Assembly (NCBI GenBank): GCA_947458705.1
Contig: CANHAH010000005.1
Coordinates: 1-47,623, forward strand
Reading direction: 5' to 3'
Length of the DNA: 47,623 bases
DNA from: Opitutia bacterium
Lineage (GTDB): Bacteria > Verrucomicrobiota > Verrucomicrobiia > Opitutales > Opitutaceae
A program made the position numbers and the translations under genes. Positions 45,231-47,623 of the stretch are shown in pieces. The notes below the pieces were generated by a model, which saw only the letters and a program-made list of their open reading frames with translations, made no database searches and was not told the DNA's origin. The stretch's first letter is position 1; each line of letters opens with the position of its first letter.

Positions 45231-47435
45231 ATGTATTTTTACTTAGTCACTTTCGGTCTGATGGTGCACGTGCTGTTTTGGGGCGCGGGCTTGGCGATCT
45301 GGACGATGCCGCAGCGTTGGCGGAAATTTTGGCCTGTGCTGGCTGTGCCGGCGGGGTTTATGTTGCAGGCGCTTGTCGTGTGGATGGGTAGTCTAGCGGG
45401 TTTGAAAGGCACTAACCACTATGCGTGGTGGAGCGAAGTGGTGCCGGTCGCGGTGCTGGTGGGCGCATTAGCGAGGCATGGCGTGGGAGTATGGCGAGCT
45501 GGGGTGCGGAAATTTTGGCCGTTGTGGGGTGTGACGGCGGTGGTGTTGGCGGCATTGGTATTTCCCTTGGCGCGCGCCTCGAAGGGGCTGACGACGAGCT
45601 CGCTGGGGAGTTGCGATGCGGCGGACTACGCGGCGGGCGCACGGGTGTTGATGGAATTCGCGCGGGGCGACCGAGACGGGTTTATCGGTTTGTCTGAGGT
45701 GGTGCAGGTGATGTCGGTGGATAATTTTTTCGACTACTGGGTGCGTTTGAATCATTTCGTGCCGGCTGCGTTGATCGCGTTGAATGGGACGATTCTGGAT
45801 TGTGCGCCGTATGAACTGACGGGAGTCATGACGATGGTGCTGTTGGCGGGCTCGCTGCCGGTGGTTTTTTGGATGGCGCGGGCGGTGCTCGGTTATCGCG
45901 GCTGGGTGAGTTTGGCGATCGCGGCACTTTATGGAATGAGTCCGATCACGTGGTACGCGGTGGCGCATGTGGCGATGGGCCAGTTGCTGGCGGCGCAGGC
46001 GATCGCGTTGCTGACTTGGGCGGGAATCGCGCTCTGGCGTGGAGGATTTGAAGGGCGGCGCGCGCTGAGTTTTTCCGGGGTGTTGGCGTTGGGCTACGCG
46101 CTCATACTTGGAAGTTATAATTTCATTTTGCTGGTATGTCTCGCGCCGGCGGTGGCCTACGCTGGCGGTCTGGCCGTCTGGAGAGGTGAATGGCGGCGGT
46201 TGGGGGCTTGGGTGTGGATGATGATGATCCCGTTGATCTTAAGCGGTATCATTTTGTGGGAGCGCGTGGCGGGGCTGGCCGAGCGGTTAGCGCTGCTGCA
46301 ACAATTTGATTTTGGCTGGAAAATTCCGCTGCTTACCCCGGCGGGCTGGCTCGGACTGGTGGCGACGCCGGACTTAAGTGCGTGGCCGCTGGTGCCGGGC
46401 CTCAGCTTGGCGTTGGTGACCACGGTAATGGGGTGCGCGGCGATGGTCCGCGGCGCGAAATTTAAGCGGCGTAGTGCGTACGTGACGCTTTGTCTGCTGG
46501 TGCCTCCGATGATCGGTTACGCGTATCTGAACGCGCGTGGAATGTATCTCGGGACGAATGCGAGTTACGATGCGTATAAAATTTTGGCGGTTTTTTACCC
46601 CGGAATCTTGGCGGCGATGATGTACTGGGTGACGCTCGATGCGCGCGGTTGGCGACGCGGTTTAGTGGTAGGGTTTACGGTCGTAGTCGTCGGGCTCAAT
46701 CTCGTGGTGGCGAATCGTTTTGTGCGGCAGCTACAAAATCCACCGCTGATGGTCGGACGCGAATTGCTCGATTTGAAAAAACTGGAGGCGCGCTCGGATG
46801 TGACGTCCTTGAACCTGCTTGTGCCCGACATGTGGTCGCGGCTTTGGGCTAATTCGCTGTTGCTTAAAAAACCGCAATATTTCGAAACGCATACGTATGA
46901 AGGCCGGCTCAACACGCCCTTGCGCGGCAAGTGGGATTTGAACGGAGGCTTGATTGCGCTGCGGCTGCCCGACGGTGGGAGTGAACGCATCAGTTCGCAC
47001 TTCTCGATCGCGAACACGGCGCACCCTTATTTTATGCGCGTGAGATTAGGCGAGGGGTGGTATGCGATGGAGCAGTTGCCGCGCTCACCGGTTCGTTGGA
47101 ATTGGACGCGGGGCGATGCGACGCTGCGCGTGGAGAACCCTAACGAGCGCCCGCGGCGGGTGGTCGCGTATTTTAATGCGCGTTGTCAGGAGCCACGTGA
47201 GTTGCAGCTCTGGCTAAATGGTCGGCTGATGCGCTCCTTACAGCTGACGGAGAACTTACACGTGGTGCGTGTACCCGAAATCACCTTGCCGGCGGGGGTG
47301 AGTGTACTGGAGTTGCGTTTGAGCCCAGCGCGCTCGGGGTCAGTGCCAGCAGATGGACGTCCGCTAGGATTGGCGCTCTACGGATTGGAGATTGAAGTTA
47401 AGCGCGATACGGATGCACCTGAGCCTGAGCCCTAG
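45231..47435 (+). CDS. Large GT-C-like polytopic membrane protein with C-terminal beta-domain
   Basis: Many TM segments; loop SLGSCDAADYAAGARVLMEFARGDRDGFIG; C-term GEGWYAMEQLPRSPVRWNWTRGDATLRVENP...DGRPLGLALYGLEIEV. Confidence 0.78.
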   Translation: MYFYLVTFGLMVHVLFWGAGLAIWTMPQRWRKFWPVLAVPAGFMLQALVVWMGSLAGLKGTNHYAWWSEVVPVAVLVGALARHGVGVWRAGVRKFWPLWGVTAVVLAALVFPLARASKGLTTSSLGSCDAADYAAGARVLMEFARGDRDGFIGLSEVVQVMSVDNFFDYWVRLNHFVPAALIALNGTILDCAPYELTGVMTMVLLAGSLPVVFWMARAVLGYRGWVSLAIAALYGMSPITWYAVAHVAMGQLLAAQAIALLTWAGIALWRGGFEGRRALSFSGVLALGYALILGSYNFILLVCLAPAVAYAGGLAVWRGEWRRLGAWVWMMMIPLILSGIILWERVAGLAERLALLQQFDFGWKIPLLTPAGWLGLVATPDLSAWPLVPGLSLALVTTVMGCAAMVRGAKFKRRSAYVTLCLLVPPMIGYAYLNARGMYLGTNASYDAYKILAVFYPGILAAMMYWVTLDARGWRRGLVVGFTVVVVGLNLVVANRFVRQLQNPPLMVGRELLDLKKLEARSDVTSLNLLVPDMWSRLWANSLLLKKPQYFETHTYEGRLNTPLRGKWDLNGGLIALRLPDGGSERISSHFSIANTAHPYFMRVRLGEGWYAMEQLPRSPVRWNWTRGDATLRVENPNERPRRVVAYFNARCQEPRELQLWLNGRLMRSLQLTENLHVVRVPEITLPAGVSVLELRLSPARSGSVPADGRPLGLALYGLEIEVKRDTDAPEPEP

Positions 47436-47470
47436 AAAGCAGAGGGTCGAGGCATCGGGATGGAGTCTGT

Positions 47471-47623
47471 TCAAACGTCGATCTGATGCGGCATTTTGAA
47501 GCACGGCGGTGGGTGGGAATGCTTCTGGGCCTTGGCTGCCCGGCGCTGTTCCCGCAAGTCTGCGAACAGACTCGAGAAGCCGCCCTGTATTTTACGCCCG
47601 GCAGCGACCTGCCAGTAAAGGGC
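47471..47623 (-). CDS. C-terminal end of an unidentified protein running off the window end
   Basis: Minus-strand open frame to the window edge: LYWQVAAGRKIQGGFSSLFADLREQRRAAKAQKHSHPPPCFKMPHQIDV*. No start in window; identity not assignable. Confidence 0.45.
   Translation of the reverse strand, partial: ALYWQVAAGRKIQGGFSSLFADLREQRRAAKAQKHSHPPPCFKMPHQIDV

Noticed and set aside
1-47623. CRISPR arrays, rRNA or tRNA genes
   Set aside because: No regularly spaced direct repeats and no recognisable rRNA or tRNA cores seen; a tRNAscan/Infernal run would be decisive.

Overview
GC-rich bacterial chromosome segment, probably Verrucomicrobiota/Opitutaceae-like (impression from gene content and composition, not a database result). 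Contents in order: (1) a minus-strand Suf Fe-S operon (fur-like regulator, sufC, sufB, partial sufD) with a striking double PerR/Fur-type operator, then an M15 peptidase and trxB; (2) a small accessory patch with a decayed IS1595/ISXO2 transposase tail, an internally deleted Bro-N antirepressor-like gene, two tandem M19 dipeptidases and a MazEF-type toxin-antitoxin module with a perfect 20-bp palindrome upstream; (3) two TonB-dependent receptors, threonine aldolase, shikimate kinase and queG; (4) about 16.6-25.7 kb, a lipid/glycolipid-type locus with a hotdog thioesterase, an ACP-dehydratase fusion, a ketoacyl synthase, an MGDG-synthase/UgtP-like glycosyltransferase, three GT4-type glycosyltransferases and a serine-palmitoyltransferase-like alpha-oxoamine synthase; (5) about 25.8-47.6 kb, a glycosyltransferase island with three copies each of two polytopic GT-C-like families (A and B), two further large GT-C-like proteins, two methyltransferases, an LPG-synthase-TM/flippase-like protein, a beta-domain/GT4 fusion, a secreted VOC protein and an embedded HigBA module. 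The best candidates for undescribed biology are the putative sphingoid-type glycolipid locus and the A/B GT-C paralog array with its shared C-terminal beta-domain. No rRNA, tRNA or CRISPR array was recognised. All homology calls come from reading translations without database searches.
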